From NCBI GenBank assembly GCA_046704825.1, contig JBJKRE010000157.1, positions 1 to 21,690 of the forward strand: a DNA stretch of 21,690 nucleotides, in the 5' to 3' direction. The notes under the pieces were generated by a model. The model ran no database searches, was not told the DNA's origin, and saw nothing but the letters and a program-made list of their open reading frames with translations. Of this stretch, positions 15,242-21,690 are shown one piece after another. The first letter of the stretch is position 1; each line of letters starts with the position of its first letter. The translations under genes were made by a program, and so were the position numbers. This DNA is from CAVRTJ01 sp046704825 (GTDB lineage Bacteria; Acidobacteriota; UBA4820; DSQY01).

Positions 15242-16963
15242 GTGATGAAGGCAATCCACAGAAGAACATGGACGAACCGGGCGGTGGGCCTGGCGCTCCT
15301 TGCCGCGGCCCTTTTCGTGGCGCGCCTGACCGTCTTCGCCGTCGTGCCGCCACCGGTTCAGGCCCGGCACGGGATGGTCGTGACGGCCCAGCACCTGGCC
15401 ACGCAGGTGGGCGTGGACATCCTGAAAAAAGGCGGCAACGCCGTGGACGCCGCCGTGGCCGTGGGCTACGTCCTGGCCGTGGTGCACCCCTGCTGCGGCA
15501 ACATAGGCGGCGGGGGCTTCATGCTGATCCACCTGAAGGACGGCCGGAACGTCTTCCTCGACTTCCGCGAGAAGGCGCCCGTGAAGGCCTCGGCGGACAT
15601 GTACCTGGACAGGAAGGGGAACGTGGTGCCGGGCCTGAGCACCGAGAGCTGGCTGAGCGTGGGCGTGCCGGGGACGGTCATGGGGCTCGACACGGCGCTC
15701 AGGAAGTACGGCACCATGGCGCGGCGGGAGGTCATGGGGCCCGCCGTCGAACTGGCCGAAAAGGGATTCGTCCTGTCGCCGGGCGACGTGGCGATCATGG
15801 GCGAGGAAACGAAGAAACTCGCCGCCCACCCCAACGTGGCGGCCATCTTCCTCGACCGCGGCGAGCCCTTCAAGGCGGGCCGCCGCTTCGTCCAGCCCCA
15901 GCTCGCGCGCACCCTCGAACGCATCGAGAAGGAAGGCGCAGCGGCCTTCTACCGCGGCCCCATCGCCGACGCCCTGGCGAAGGCCTCGAAGGCCCACGGC
16001 GGCATCCTGACGAAAGCCGACCTCGCGGCCTACACCGTGGAGGAGCAGACGCCGGTTACGGGGGAATACCGCGGCTACACCGTCGTCTCTTCACCGCCGC
16101 CCAGTTCGGGCGGGACCACGATCTGCGAGATCCTGAACGTCCTGTCCGGCTATCCCATGGGCAAGCTCGGCTTCCATTCGGCCAGGGGCGTCCACCTCAT
16201 GGCCGAGGCCATGCGATACGCCTACGCCGACCGCAACACCTACCTGGGCGACCCCGATTTCGTGAAGAACCCGCTCAAAGAACTGCTCTCAGTGAAACAC
16301 GCGGCGTGGATCCGATCGCAGATCAAGCCGGACGGCTCGGGCCCTGTCATAAAGCGGGCGCAGGCCCTGTCCGAGGGCACGGACACGACCCACTACTCCA
16401 TCGTGGACGGCAAAGGCAACGCCGTCGCCGTCACCTACACGCTCAACGCGTGGTTCGGGTGCGGCCGCATGGCCGGCGACACGGGCTTCTTCCTGAACGA
16501 CGAGATGGACGATTTCACGAGCAAGCCCGGCGTGCCCAACATGTACGGCCTCGTCCAGGGCAGGGCCAACGCCATCGAGCCCGGCAAGCGCCCGCTCAGT
16601 TCCATGGCACCGACCATGGTCTTCAAGGATGGCAAGCTGGTCATGGTGACGGGCAGCCCCGGGGGCTCGCGCATCATCACGATCACGCTCGAGAGCGTGC
16701 TCAACGTCATCGACCACGGCATGAACGTCCGGCAGGCCGTGGACGCGCCCCGCATCCACTTCCAGGGCCTGCCCGACGTGCTCTACGCAGAGCCCCGCGC
16801 CCTCTCGCCCGACACCGCCGCGCTACTGAAGAAGATGGGCTACACCATCGAGGTCCAGGACCCCTGGGGCGCCTGCGAGGCCGTCGCTGTCGACCCCAAG
16901 ACGGGCGTCCTGTACGGCGCCAACGACGACCGCCGCCCGGCGGGGCTGGCCATGGGGTATTAG
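15242..16963 (+). CDS. ggt: Gamma-glutamyltransferase (exported, self-cleaving)
   Basis: A 573-residue N-terminal nucleophile hydrolase that cleaves gamma-glutamyl bonds, classically in glutathione, in the periplasm. A basic start and one hydrophobic segment (about residues 14-33) serve as export signal or anchor. GGNAVDAAVA and GGGGFMLIHL are family motifs. The autoprocessing threonine is T383 in DTTHYSIVDGKGNAVAVTYTLN, and PLSSMAPTMVF with the GSPGGSRIITI oxyanion segment follows. It can start at GTG 15242 (better spacing to AAGGGG) or at the next codon, ATG 15245. The final Gly-Tyr and TAG lie inside a repeat block shared with an unrelated gene at 20282, so the native C-terminus may have been replaced. 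Confidence 0.94.
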   Translation: MMKAIHRRTWTNRAVGLALLAAALFVARLTVFAVVPPPVQARHGMVVTAQHLATQVGVDILKKGGNAVDAAVAVGYVLAVVHPCCGNIGGGGFMLIHLKDGRNVFLDFREKAPVKASADMYLDRKGNVVPGLSTESWLSVGVPGTVMGLDTALRKYGTMARREVMGPAVELAEKGFVLSPGDVAIMGEETKKLAAHPNVAAIFLDRGEPFKAGRRFVQPQLARTLERIEKEGAAAFYRGPIADALAKASKAHGGILTKADLAAYTVEEQTPVTGEYRGYTVVSSPPPSSGGTTICEILNVLSGYPMGKLGFHSARGVHLMAEAMRYAYADRNTYLGDPDFVKNPLKELLSVKHAAWIRSQIKPDGSGPVIKRAQALSEGTDTTHYSIVDGKGNAVAVTYTLNAWFGCGRMAGDTGFFLNDEMDDFTSKPGVPNMYGLVQGRANAIEPGKRPLSSMAPTMVFKDGKLVMVTGSPGGSRIITITLESVLNVIDHGMNVRQAVDAPRIHFQGLPDVLYAEPRALSPDTAALLKKMGYTIEVQDPWGACEAVAVDPKTGVLYGANDDRRPAGLAMGY

Positions 16964-17003
16964 CGCCTGGCGGGGGAAGTGATCAAGTGATCCAGTGATC
17001 GAG
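16955..17003 (+). repeat. Repeat block covering the ggt stop codon (copy 1 of 2)
   Basis: GGGTATTAGCGCCTGG, a short G-rich stretch, then AAGTGATC, AAGTGATCC and AGTGATCGAG. The same order of words occurs at 20282-20329, with only a few differences. The TAG inside it (16961-16963) is the ggt stop codon. Confidence 0.75.
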
Positions 17004-17479
17004 AGATTGCACCTGACGGTGCCGTGAGTAGGTGAGTAGGGGATTAGGTGAGTAGGAGATGCCGGTGCGGGCGGGCCTTCGGAGCAAAGGACGGCCGACG
17101 GCAGACCGCAGACCGCCGCCCCGGTGCGTCCCCCTGACCCCTAATGACCCGTAGGTGCGACCTTCAGGTCGCGATCCTTCGACTTTAGCCTTTAGCCCTT
17201 CGGCCTTAGCCCTTGAGAAACAAATCCTTCCACTTTCACGTCCGCCTTCCGCCTTTCAAAAAGCCCTTCGGTCTCAGCCCTTTGGAGACACATGTCCGGC
17301 CGTTCCGTCTCACGGCCCCATCGTGCAAGTGGTCCTTTCTCTGTGTCCTCTGCATGCTCTGTGTTACAATAAAAATTCACACAGCAAGCACAAGGAATTC
17401 GGCCCGATCTACGGCGTTTGAAACAACACCGGAGGGCGGTGGCCTTCCTATCCCGCCTTGATCCGGAGAAAGGCCTGCC
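17004..17479. repeat. Long gene-free spacer built from degenerate repeats
   Basis: Between ggt and the PKS operon I see no credible gene. In order there are a GTGAGTAGG tandem (17024-17057), a GACGGCCGACGG block (17090-17118, the partner of 13521), inverted GCCTTTAGCCC/GGCCTTAGCCC words (17183-17215), a looser CCTTTCAAAAAGCCC copy (17252-17285), and a CTGTGTCCTCTGC-type stretch (17340-17363). Small open frames through this region read repeat DNA and are not convincing proteins. Confidence 0.6.
17361..17370 (+). promoter_or_regulatory. Extended -10 before the PKS operon
   Basis: TGTTACAAT is a TG-N extended -10 with a 5/6 hexamer (TACAAT, 17365-17370), followed by an A-rich stretch. It lies about 110 bases before the PKS start. 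No good -35 is visible. It is the only AT-rich site in the spacer. Confidence 0.3.
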
Positions 17480-18529
17480 ATGTCACGGATCGAATCGATA
17501 GCGACCGCTCTTCCGCCCAACGTGCTCCCGCAGGAGGTCGCCCGGGAGGGCGCGGCCCTGCTCTTCGCCGGCGATCCCCGTCTTCCCAAGCTTCTGAACG
17601 TCTTCGACAGGTGCGGCGTGGAGACCCGGCACTTCGTCCACACCCCCGATTACTACCTGGCCGGGAAGAGCTTCGACGAGCGCAACGACGACTACATCGA
17701 ACAGGCCACGGCCCTTGCCGCCCGGGCCGCCGAAGCGTGTCTCGACCACGCGGGCGTGGGCCCGGACGGCGTGGATCACCTGGTCGTGGTGACGACCACC
17801 GGGCTGGCCACGCCGAGCCTCGACGCGCTTTTCGTGCCCCGGCTCGGCCTCCGCCCGCAGACCCGGCGATGGCCGCTCTTCGGACTCGGCTGCGCCGGCG
17901 GGGCGGGCGCGCTCATCCGGGCGGACGAGATCCTCAGAGGTCATCCGGACCATCGTGCCCTGGTTATTTCGGTGGAGCTGTGCGGGCAGGTCTTTTCTCC
18001 CCGCGCCAAAGAACCCGTGGATGCGGTGGGGGCGGCCCTGTTCGGCGACGGGGCGGTGGCGGTACTGGTCGGCGGCGTGGAGGCGGCCGAGCGCGGGCCG
18101 AAGATTCTGGCCACGGGCGGTACCCTCTTCGACGATTCGCGCCACATCATGGGATGGCATTTTACGTCCGAAGGGCTGCGCCTGGTGCTCTCCCAGGATG
18201 TCACGTCGCTGATCCGGGACCGTTTCCGGCCTGTTCTGCAGGATTTCCTTCGGACCAACGGACTCGCCCTCAACGACATCGTCCACTGGGCCCTGCACCC
18301 GGGCGGACGCCGGATCCTGGAGGCCTATCACGAGGCACTGGGCTGTTCGGAGGACGACCTGTTGTGGTCGCGGCAGTCTCTGGCGAGAGTCGGGAACCTG
18401 TCCAGCGCATCTGTGCTCTTCGTCCTGGCGGACATAATCCGGGGTGGCCGGTCTAGGGCCGGCGAGAAGGGCGTCGTGGCGGCGCCCGGGCCGGGATTCG
18501 GCGTGGAAATGCTGGTGCTCGAGTGGTGA
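17480..18529 (+). CDS. Type III polyketide synthase (chalcone/stilbene synthase family)
   Basis: This 349-residue condensing enzyme extends an acyl-CoA starter with malonyl-CoA and cyclises the product. The thiolase-fold catalytic triad is complete: C138 in LFGLGCAGGAGAL, H273 in HWALHPGGRRIL, and N306 in RVGNLSSASVLFVL. The spacing is close to chalcone synthase (C164/H303/N336). GDGAVAVLVGG and the C-terminal APGPGFGVEMLVLEW are family signatures. Bacterial relatives grouped with a flavoprotein and a methyltransferase usually make alkylresorcinols or alkylpyrones from fatty acyl starters; the product here is inferred. The ATG at 17480 has GGAG/AAAGG upstream. The stop overlaps the next gene (GTGA), indicating translational coupling. 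Confidence 0.94.
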   Translation: MSRIESIATALPPNVLPQEVAREGAALLFAGDPRLPKLLNVFDRCGVETRHFVHTPDYYLAGKSFDERNDDYIEQATALAARAAEACLDHAGVGPDGVDHLVVVTTTGLATPSLDALFVPRLGLRPQTRRWPLFGLGCAGGAGALIRADEILRGHPDHRALVISVELCGQVFSPRAKEPVDAVGAALFGDGAVAVLVGGVEAAERGPKILATGGTLFDDSRHIMGWHFTSEGLRLVLSQDVTSLIRDRFRPVLQDFLRTNGLALNDIVHWALHPGGRRILEAYHEALGCSEDDLLWSRQSLARVGNLSSASVLFVLADIIRGGRSRAGEKGVVAAPGPGFGVEMLVLEW

Positions 18530-19610
18530 ACTTCGACGCCGTCGTGGTGGGCGGCGGCATCGCGGGATCGGTCGCGGCGCGGGAACTGGGCCTGAGAGGT
18601 ATGCGGGTCGCACTGCTCGAGCGGCGGCGCCACCCGCGGCCCAAAGCCTGCGGTGAAGGTCTTCTGCCTCACGGTGTAGCCGCGCTGAAGGCCATGGGCG
18701 TACGCTGTCCGGGCGTCCGCGTCAGGGGGTTGCGCTACGTGTCGCCATCGGGGCTCACGGCCGAAGCCGACTTTCCTTCGGGACACGGTCTGGTGGTGCG
18801 GCGAGAATCGCTGGATTTGGGCCTTTTCGAGGCGGCGGCCGGTACGCCCGGCGTGGAGGCGTGCTGTATGACGTCCTACGATCCGGCCCGGTGGAAGGCC
18901 CGCTGGGTGATCGGCGCCGACGGCCTCCATTCGCAGTTCCACAAGAAGGCGGAGTTCGGGGCGCGGCGGCCGGCCGCCGTCCGCGTGGGGCTGACCACGC
19001 ACATGACGGGGCTGGCCGTGGACCGCGAGCGCGTGGAGGTGATCCTGCACGAAGGCGGCGAGGTTTACCTGGGGCCGTCGGACAACGGAGAGAAGCGCTG
19101 GTGGCCTGCCTGTACCGCCGGGAGGCCCTGCCGAAAGGCCGGTCCAACGAGGAACGAGTTCTTGCGACGCTCGGGGCCTTGAAACCCTTGCGTGACCGCC
19201 TGGACAAGCCGGCCTTCACCACGCGCGTGCTGGGCGCGGGCCCGCTGGGGCTTTTCGTCTCCACACAGGTGGCCGGTCACACCGTGCTCGTGGGCGATGC
19301 CGCGGGCGCGCCCGATCCCGTGACCGGTGAAGGCATGGCGCTGGCCATGCTGTCGGCAGGTGCCCTTGCGAGCGCCCTGGCCGATGGCAGCATCGATGAC
19401 TACGCGCGCGAGCGGGCGCGCATTGCAGAGGGGGCGACCTGGCTTTCCAGGTGGCTGGTCCGCTCGTCGCGCCATCCCGCTACGGCCGATCGCGTGGTCG
19501 GGGCGCTCAGACGCCATCCGGAACTCTTTACAAAGCTGCTGGAAATCGCAACGGGGACTCGCCGCCCCAATAGCCTGACGCTGCGCGACCTGGCCCGCCT
19601 CGCCCTATGA
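18523..19610 (+). pseudogene. FAD-dependent oxidoreductase (geranylgeranyl-reductase/UbiH-like), frameshifted
   Basis: Two adjacent frames form one flavoprotein of about 362 residues. The first part (18523 to about 19092) carries the FAD site VVVGGGIAGSVAARELGLRG, then KACGEGLLPHGV and a WVIGADGLHS motif. The second part (from about 19095) continues with ALVACLYRREALPKG and holds VLVGDAAGAPDPVTGEGMALAM, the second FAD motif, to the TGA at 19608. At 19090-19095 (GAGAAG) one base appears to be missing; restoring it rejoins the frame as E-K-A-L-V. No slippery heptamer is present, so programmed frameshifting is unlikely. It is either a recent inactivation or an assembly error. The start is GTG 18523, or 18526, which overlaps the PKS stop by 4 bases. 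It would oxidise or hydroxylate the polyketide product, as flavoproteins do in phenolic-lipid pathways. Confidence 0.8.
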
Positions 19611-20290
19611 GACGGCCGCGGCTCTTCCCCCTCAACGTCGCGACGCGTTCACGGGAACCGGAGATGCTCGATAACGGGACTCCGCCCCGGCCGGAACTCG
19701 TCCGCGTCGCGGGCTATCTGGCCTTTGTGAACCGCTGGCTGGGCGGGACGCGCGCGGTGGCCCTGCACCTGCGGACCGCAGGCGAACCCATCACGGTTCT
19801 CGACGTGGGCGCCGGCGCGGCCGATGTGCCCCTCGCCCTCGCGCGCAAGGTGCCGGGCGTAAAGCCCATGGCGCTTGACCGCTCGGCCGCCATGCTGGCC
19901 CTCGCGTCGGGGGTTCCCCGAATACGCGGCGACGCACGCGCTCTGCCCCTGGGCGACGACAGCGTCGACTACGCCATCTCCACGGACTTCTTTCACCATC
20001 TTTCCGACGACGAAACTGTCCTCGCCCTGAAGGAAATGGACCGGGTGGCCCGGCGCGGTATCGTCGTCAACGACCTGATCCGCAACCGGCGCGCCCTGTT
20101 CTGGATCTGGCTTTTCACGCTCTTCGCGAACAGGACCGTCAAGAACGACGGCCCCATGTCCGTGCGAAAGGCTTTCACCGTGGCTGAAATCGATGCGCTC
20201 GCGAGTCGTGCCGGCCTGCCGCGGTTCTGCGTCACCCGTCACTTCGGCCACCGCTTCACGCTGACCGCCGGCGATGTGCGCGGGTATTAG
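19607..20290 (+). CDS. Class I SAM-dependent methyltransferase of the PKS cluster
   Basis: A 227-residue methyltransferase coupled by ATGA overlap to the flavoprotein gene. The SAM-binding motif is LDVGAGAADVPLAL (D66-D73 region); ALDRSAAML supplies the acidic strand end, and DYAISTDFFHHLSDDE and ALKEMDRVARRGIVVND are motifs II and III. RSREPEMLDNG near the start is typical of the methyltransferases that accompany type III PKS and flavoprotein genes. The likely substrate is a hydroxyl or ring carbon of the polyketide or quinone product. The last residues, Gly-Tyr, and the TAG fall in a repeat shared with the end of ggt, so the C-terminus may be altered from the ancestral form. Confidence 0.87.
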   Translation: MRRPRLFPLNVATRSREPEMLDNGTPPRPELVRVAGYLAFVNRWLGGTRAVALHLRTAGEPITVLDVGAGAADVPLALARKVPGVKPMALDRSAAMLALASGVPRIRGDARALPLGDDSVDYAISTDFFHHLSDDETVLALKEMDRVARRGIVVNDLIRNRRALFWIWLFTLFANRTVKNDGPMSVRKAFTVAEIDALASRAGLPRFCVTRHFGHRFTLTAGDVRGY

Positions 20291-20329
20291 CGCCTGGGAG
20301 GGAAGTGAACAAGTGATCCAGTGATCGAG
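20282..20329 (+). repeat. Repeat block covering the methyltransferase stop codon (copy 2 of 2)
   Basis: It reads GGGTATTAGCGCCTGG, then a G-rich stretch, AAGTGAAC, AAGTGATCC and AGTGATCGAG. It corresponds word for word to 16955-17003. The TAG at 20288-20290 ends the methyltransferase. Confidence 0.75.
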
Positions 20330-20377
20330 CAATCGAGCTGCGGGATGATCCTCGAAGGCCCGTCCCCAGCCGTTTCT

Positions 20378-20412
20378 CAAATCCCAAATCCAAATTCCCA
20401 AATCCCAAATTT
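20378..20412 (-). repeat. GGGATTTG-type tandem repeat behind the SYLF gene
   Basis: On the minus strand the words GGGATTTGGGAATTTGGATT repeat with period 7-8. It begins 3 bases after the stop of the SYLF gene. A second array of the same type lies at 11091-11120. Confidence 0.7.
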
Positions 20413-20415
20413 CCT

Positions 20416-21102
20416 CTATTTTCTTTTCGTCGCTTCGGCGAGCGCCTCCCTCAGCGAACCGGTCTTGTCGCTCTTGACGTCCCGGCGGACGAGGATGTCG
20501 ACGGGGCTGGCGTGCCTGCCGTAAAAGGCCCGGTTGAGGTCCTTCGCGGGTTTCACGACGGTGCCGCCCAGGGCCGCGCCCACGAAGGCGCCCTTGGACC
20601 GCGAGAAGGACAGGATGTCGGCCGTGGCCGCCTGGGCGCCCTCGCCGACCGGCCCGGCCGCCACGCTCAGCTCACCGCCCAGCTTGACGCTCGAGTTGAG
20701 GAAGGAGTCCAGGCCCTCCTGGGACCGGATGAAGAGGATCACCTGCGAATGCTCTCCGCCTATCTGGAACCCCACCGAGACGCTCGCCAGCCTGTAGAAG
20801 GCGGGCTGGCTCCAGTTCCCCTTCGAATCCTTGGCCAGGAGGACGCCCACGCCGCCCGAGCCGGCGATGATGAAGCCGCCCTTGTTGCGGTTGGGCACGA
20901 TGAGGATTCCTTTCGCGTCCTGGAAGTGCGTCTTCAACCACTTCATGTCGGGGTCGGACATGAAGTCGGACAGCGTGGATTGCGCGGCTTCGACGGTTTG
21001 CTGGGCCTCGGCCGCCTTGTTGCCGCGCGCGGCCGCGGGCAACGCCGCCCCGGCCAGAAGTCCGGCGACCATCAGTACCAGCAGGCTCTTCTTCATCATC
21101 AT
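20416..21102 (-). CDS. SYLF (Ysc84/DUF500) domain lipid-binding-type protein, exported
   Basis: A 228-residue protein with a Sec signal peptide (MMMKKSLLVLMVAGLLAGAALPAAA, cleavage near residue 25). A short helical linker follows, and then the SYLF domain fills the rest: DAKGILIVPNRNKGGFIIAGSGGVGVLLAK, QPAFYRLASVSVGFQIGGEHSQVILFI, then SVAAGPVGEGAQAAT and SFSRSKGAFVGAALGGTVVKPA. In eukaryotes the domain binds phosphoinositides; in bacteria the role is unknown and the protein is periplasmic or envelope-associated. GAGGTG lies 5 bases before the first of three consecutive ATG codons; any of the three could start. Longer upstream frames lack a ribosome site and would bury the signal peptide. It converges on the PKS operon. 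Confidence 0.88.
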   Translation of the reverse strand: MMMKKSLLVLMVAGLLAGAALPAAARGNKAAEAQQTVEAAQSTLSDFMSDPDMKWLKTHFQDAKGILIVPNRNKGGFIIAGSGGVGVLLAKDSKGNWSQPAFYRLASVSVGFQIGGEHSQVILFIRSQEGLDSFLNSSVKLGGELSVAAGPVGEGAQAATADILSFSRSKGAFVGAALGGTVVKPAKDLNRAFYGRHASPVDILVRRDVKSDKTGSLREALAEATKRK

Positions 21103-21533
21103 GGGATCACCTCGCTCCCCCACAGGAGGGGGTTCAGGTTCATTCACTTTCTCACGGCGCCGGACCCTTGCTCCGGCCCCGCCTGCGAACGGGTACACCC
21201 CCATCTTACGACAGTCCCGTCCCGATGTGGCAGGTGTGGGTCGCATCCGCGAAATGTGTGATCCGTTTCACGTTGCCGGCGGCGTTTGTGCGCCAGCCGG
21301 GACAGGGCCGGATTCGGGGATAAAAGGGGCGGTAATAATCGAACGGAGGACTGTTCCACCCCCAATGGTCACCCACGGGACCCGCGCCGCTTCCGTCCCG
21401 TCTTCCTCGTCACGGGCGGCTTCGTTGTCGATGTCCTCTTGCTGGGATCGAGAAGGTAGGCGTGTGAATCCATTCAACCTGTTCGCGGGCCTCGAGATCC
21501 TTGCCCATAAGCCATGGGGTCAGGGCTTTACTC
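21103..21533. other. Gene-free spacer between SYLF and the RAYT transposase
   Basis: This spacer should contain the SYLF promoter, reading left, but no clear -35/-10 pair was found. No convincing gene is seen; a 69-codon frame on the minus strand (21268-21477) starts with TTG, has no ribosome site, and shows no family I know. A GGGGTCAGGGCTTTACTCTTGA stretch near 21517-21538 resembles, from memory only, sequence often seen ahead of RAYT genes. Confidence 0.4.
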
Positions 21534-21561
21534 TTGAGTGGTTGAATCCAGGTTGTATAAT
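21534..21561 (+). promoter_or_regulatory. Promoter for the RAYT transposase
   Basis: TTGAGT (21534-21539), a 16-base spacer and a perfect TATAAT (21556-21561). Transcription would start near 21568, only a few bases before the ATG at 21571. The messenger would therefore be nearly leaderless; no Shine-Dalgarno site is present. Confidence 0.45.
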
Positions 21562-21570
21562 GGATCTGTC

Positions 21571-21690
21571 ATGGCTAGACCGCTGAGGCTTGAATACGAA
21601 GGAGCCGTTTATCACGTTACCTCCAGGGGTAACGACAGGCAAGCCGTATTTCTATCCGACAGGGACCAGGAGTTGTTTCTGGATATTCTC
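21571..21690 (+). CDS. REP-associated tyrosine transposase (RAYT, Y1/IS200-like), N-terminal 40 codons
   Basis: Only the first 40 residues are in the window, but they are characteristic: MARPLRLEYEGAVYHVTSRG, then NDRQAVFLSDRDQELFLDIL. RAYT proteins begin with this RP-R-E-GA-YHV-SRGN pattern and carry a HUH motif and catalytic tyrosine further on. These single-strand transposases are linked to REP palindromes. The gene appears nearly leaderless. The catalytic residues and the state of the rest of the gene cannot be seen. It marks a likely mobile or repeat-rich border. Confidence 0.85.
   Translation, partial: MARPLRLEYEGAVYHVTSRGNDRQAVFLSDRDQELFLDIL

Noticed and set aside
13359..17215. CRISPR array suggested by repeated short words
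   Set aside because: Repeats are 7-14 bp, degenerate and adjacent, with no constant repeat plus unique spacers and no cas genes.
17155..17461. Small plus-strand frames between ggt and the PKS
   Set aside because: They translate the pyrimidine-rich repeat blocks and have no ribosome site or conserved pattern.
19086..19100. Programmed -1 frameshift in the flavoprotein gene
   Set aside because: No X-XXY-YYZ slippery heptamer and no evident downstream structure; a lost base is simpler.
21268..21477. 69-codon minus-strand frame before the RAYT gene
   Set aside because: TTG start, no ribosome site and no recognised similarity.

Overview
The window is a GC-rich bacterial chromosomal segment (about two thirds G+C by eye) with dense, mostly AGGAGG-type ribosome binding sites. 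A sigma-54 regulator facing a textbook sigma-54 promoter, SYLF and VIT proteins with Sec signals, a type III polyketide synthase operon and the start of a REP-associated transposase suggest a Gram-negative environmental bacterium, for example Acidobacteriota, Myxococcota or Desulfobacterota. No rRNA or tRNA gene is present, so the phylum is an inference only.

Layout. 1-2460: a VIT-domain exported protein (cut by the window edge) lies downstream of a GG-N10-GC sigma-54 promoter, and the next gene upstream encodes a sigma-54 activator that probably drives it. 2460-2902: a gene-free leader with an extended -10 and a strong multi-hairpin RNA fold. 2903-7265: argB-argD-argC-argJ, a tight operon for the cyclic glutamate-to-ornithine pathway. 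7322-8015: a VOC/glyoxalase gene whose last codons are interrupted by a 277-bp MITE-like element with 18-bp inverted ends. The original C-terminus can still be read on the far side. 8161-9771: a CPA1 Na+/H+ antiporter, converging on an MFS transporter of the fosmidomycin-resistance type (9781-10983). 11335-12336: a class-2 O-methyltransferase, divergent from a DUF169 protein (12628-13362).

13633-16963 is a same-strand run: small membrane protein with a His-rich tail, GNAT acetyltransferase, beta-carbonic anhydrase and gamma-glutamyltransferase. 17480-20290 is a translationally coupled type III PKS, FAD oxidoreductase and methyltransferase cluster, resembling phenolic-lipid or alkylquinone pathways; the flavoprotein frame is broken by one base. 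20416-21102 is a SYLF (Ysc84) protein, and at 21571 a RAYT transposase begins and runs off the edge.

The oddest feature is the non-coding DNA. Intergenic regions from about 11 kb onward reuse a small vocabulary of degenerate short-period repeats (AGTGATC-, GGGATTTG-, AAAGGCTAAGGCCG-, GGCCGACGGCCGACC-like), mostly directly behind or across stop codons. In two unrelated genes (ggt and the methyltransferase) the same roughly 48-bp block supplies the last codon and the stop.
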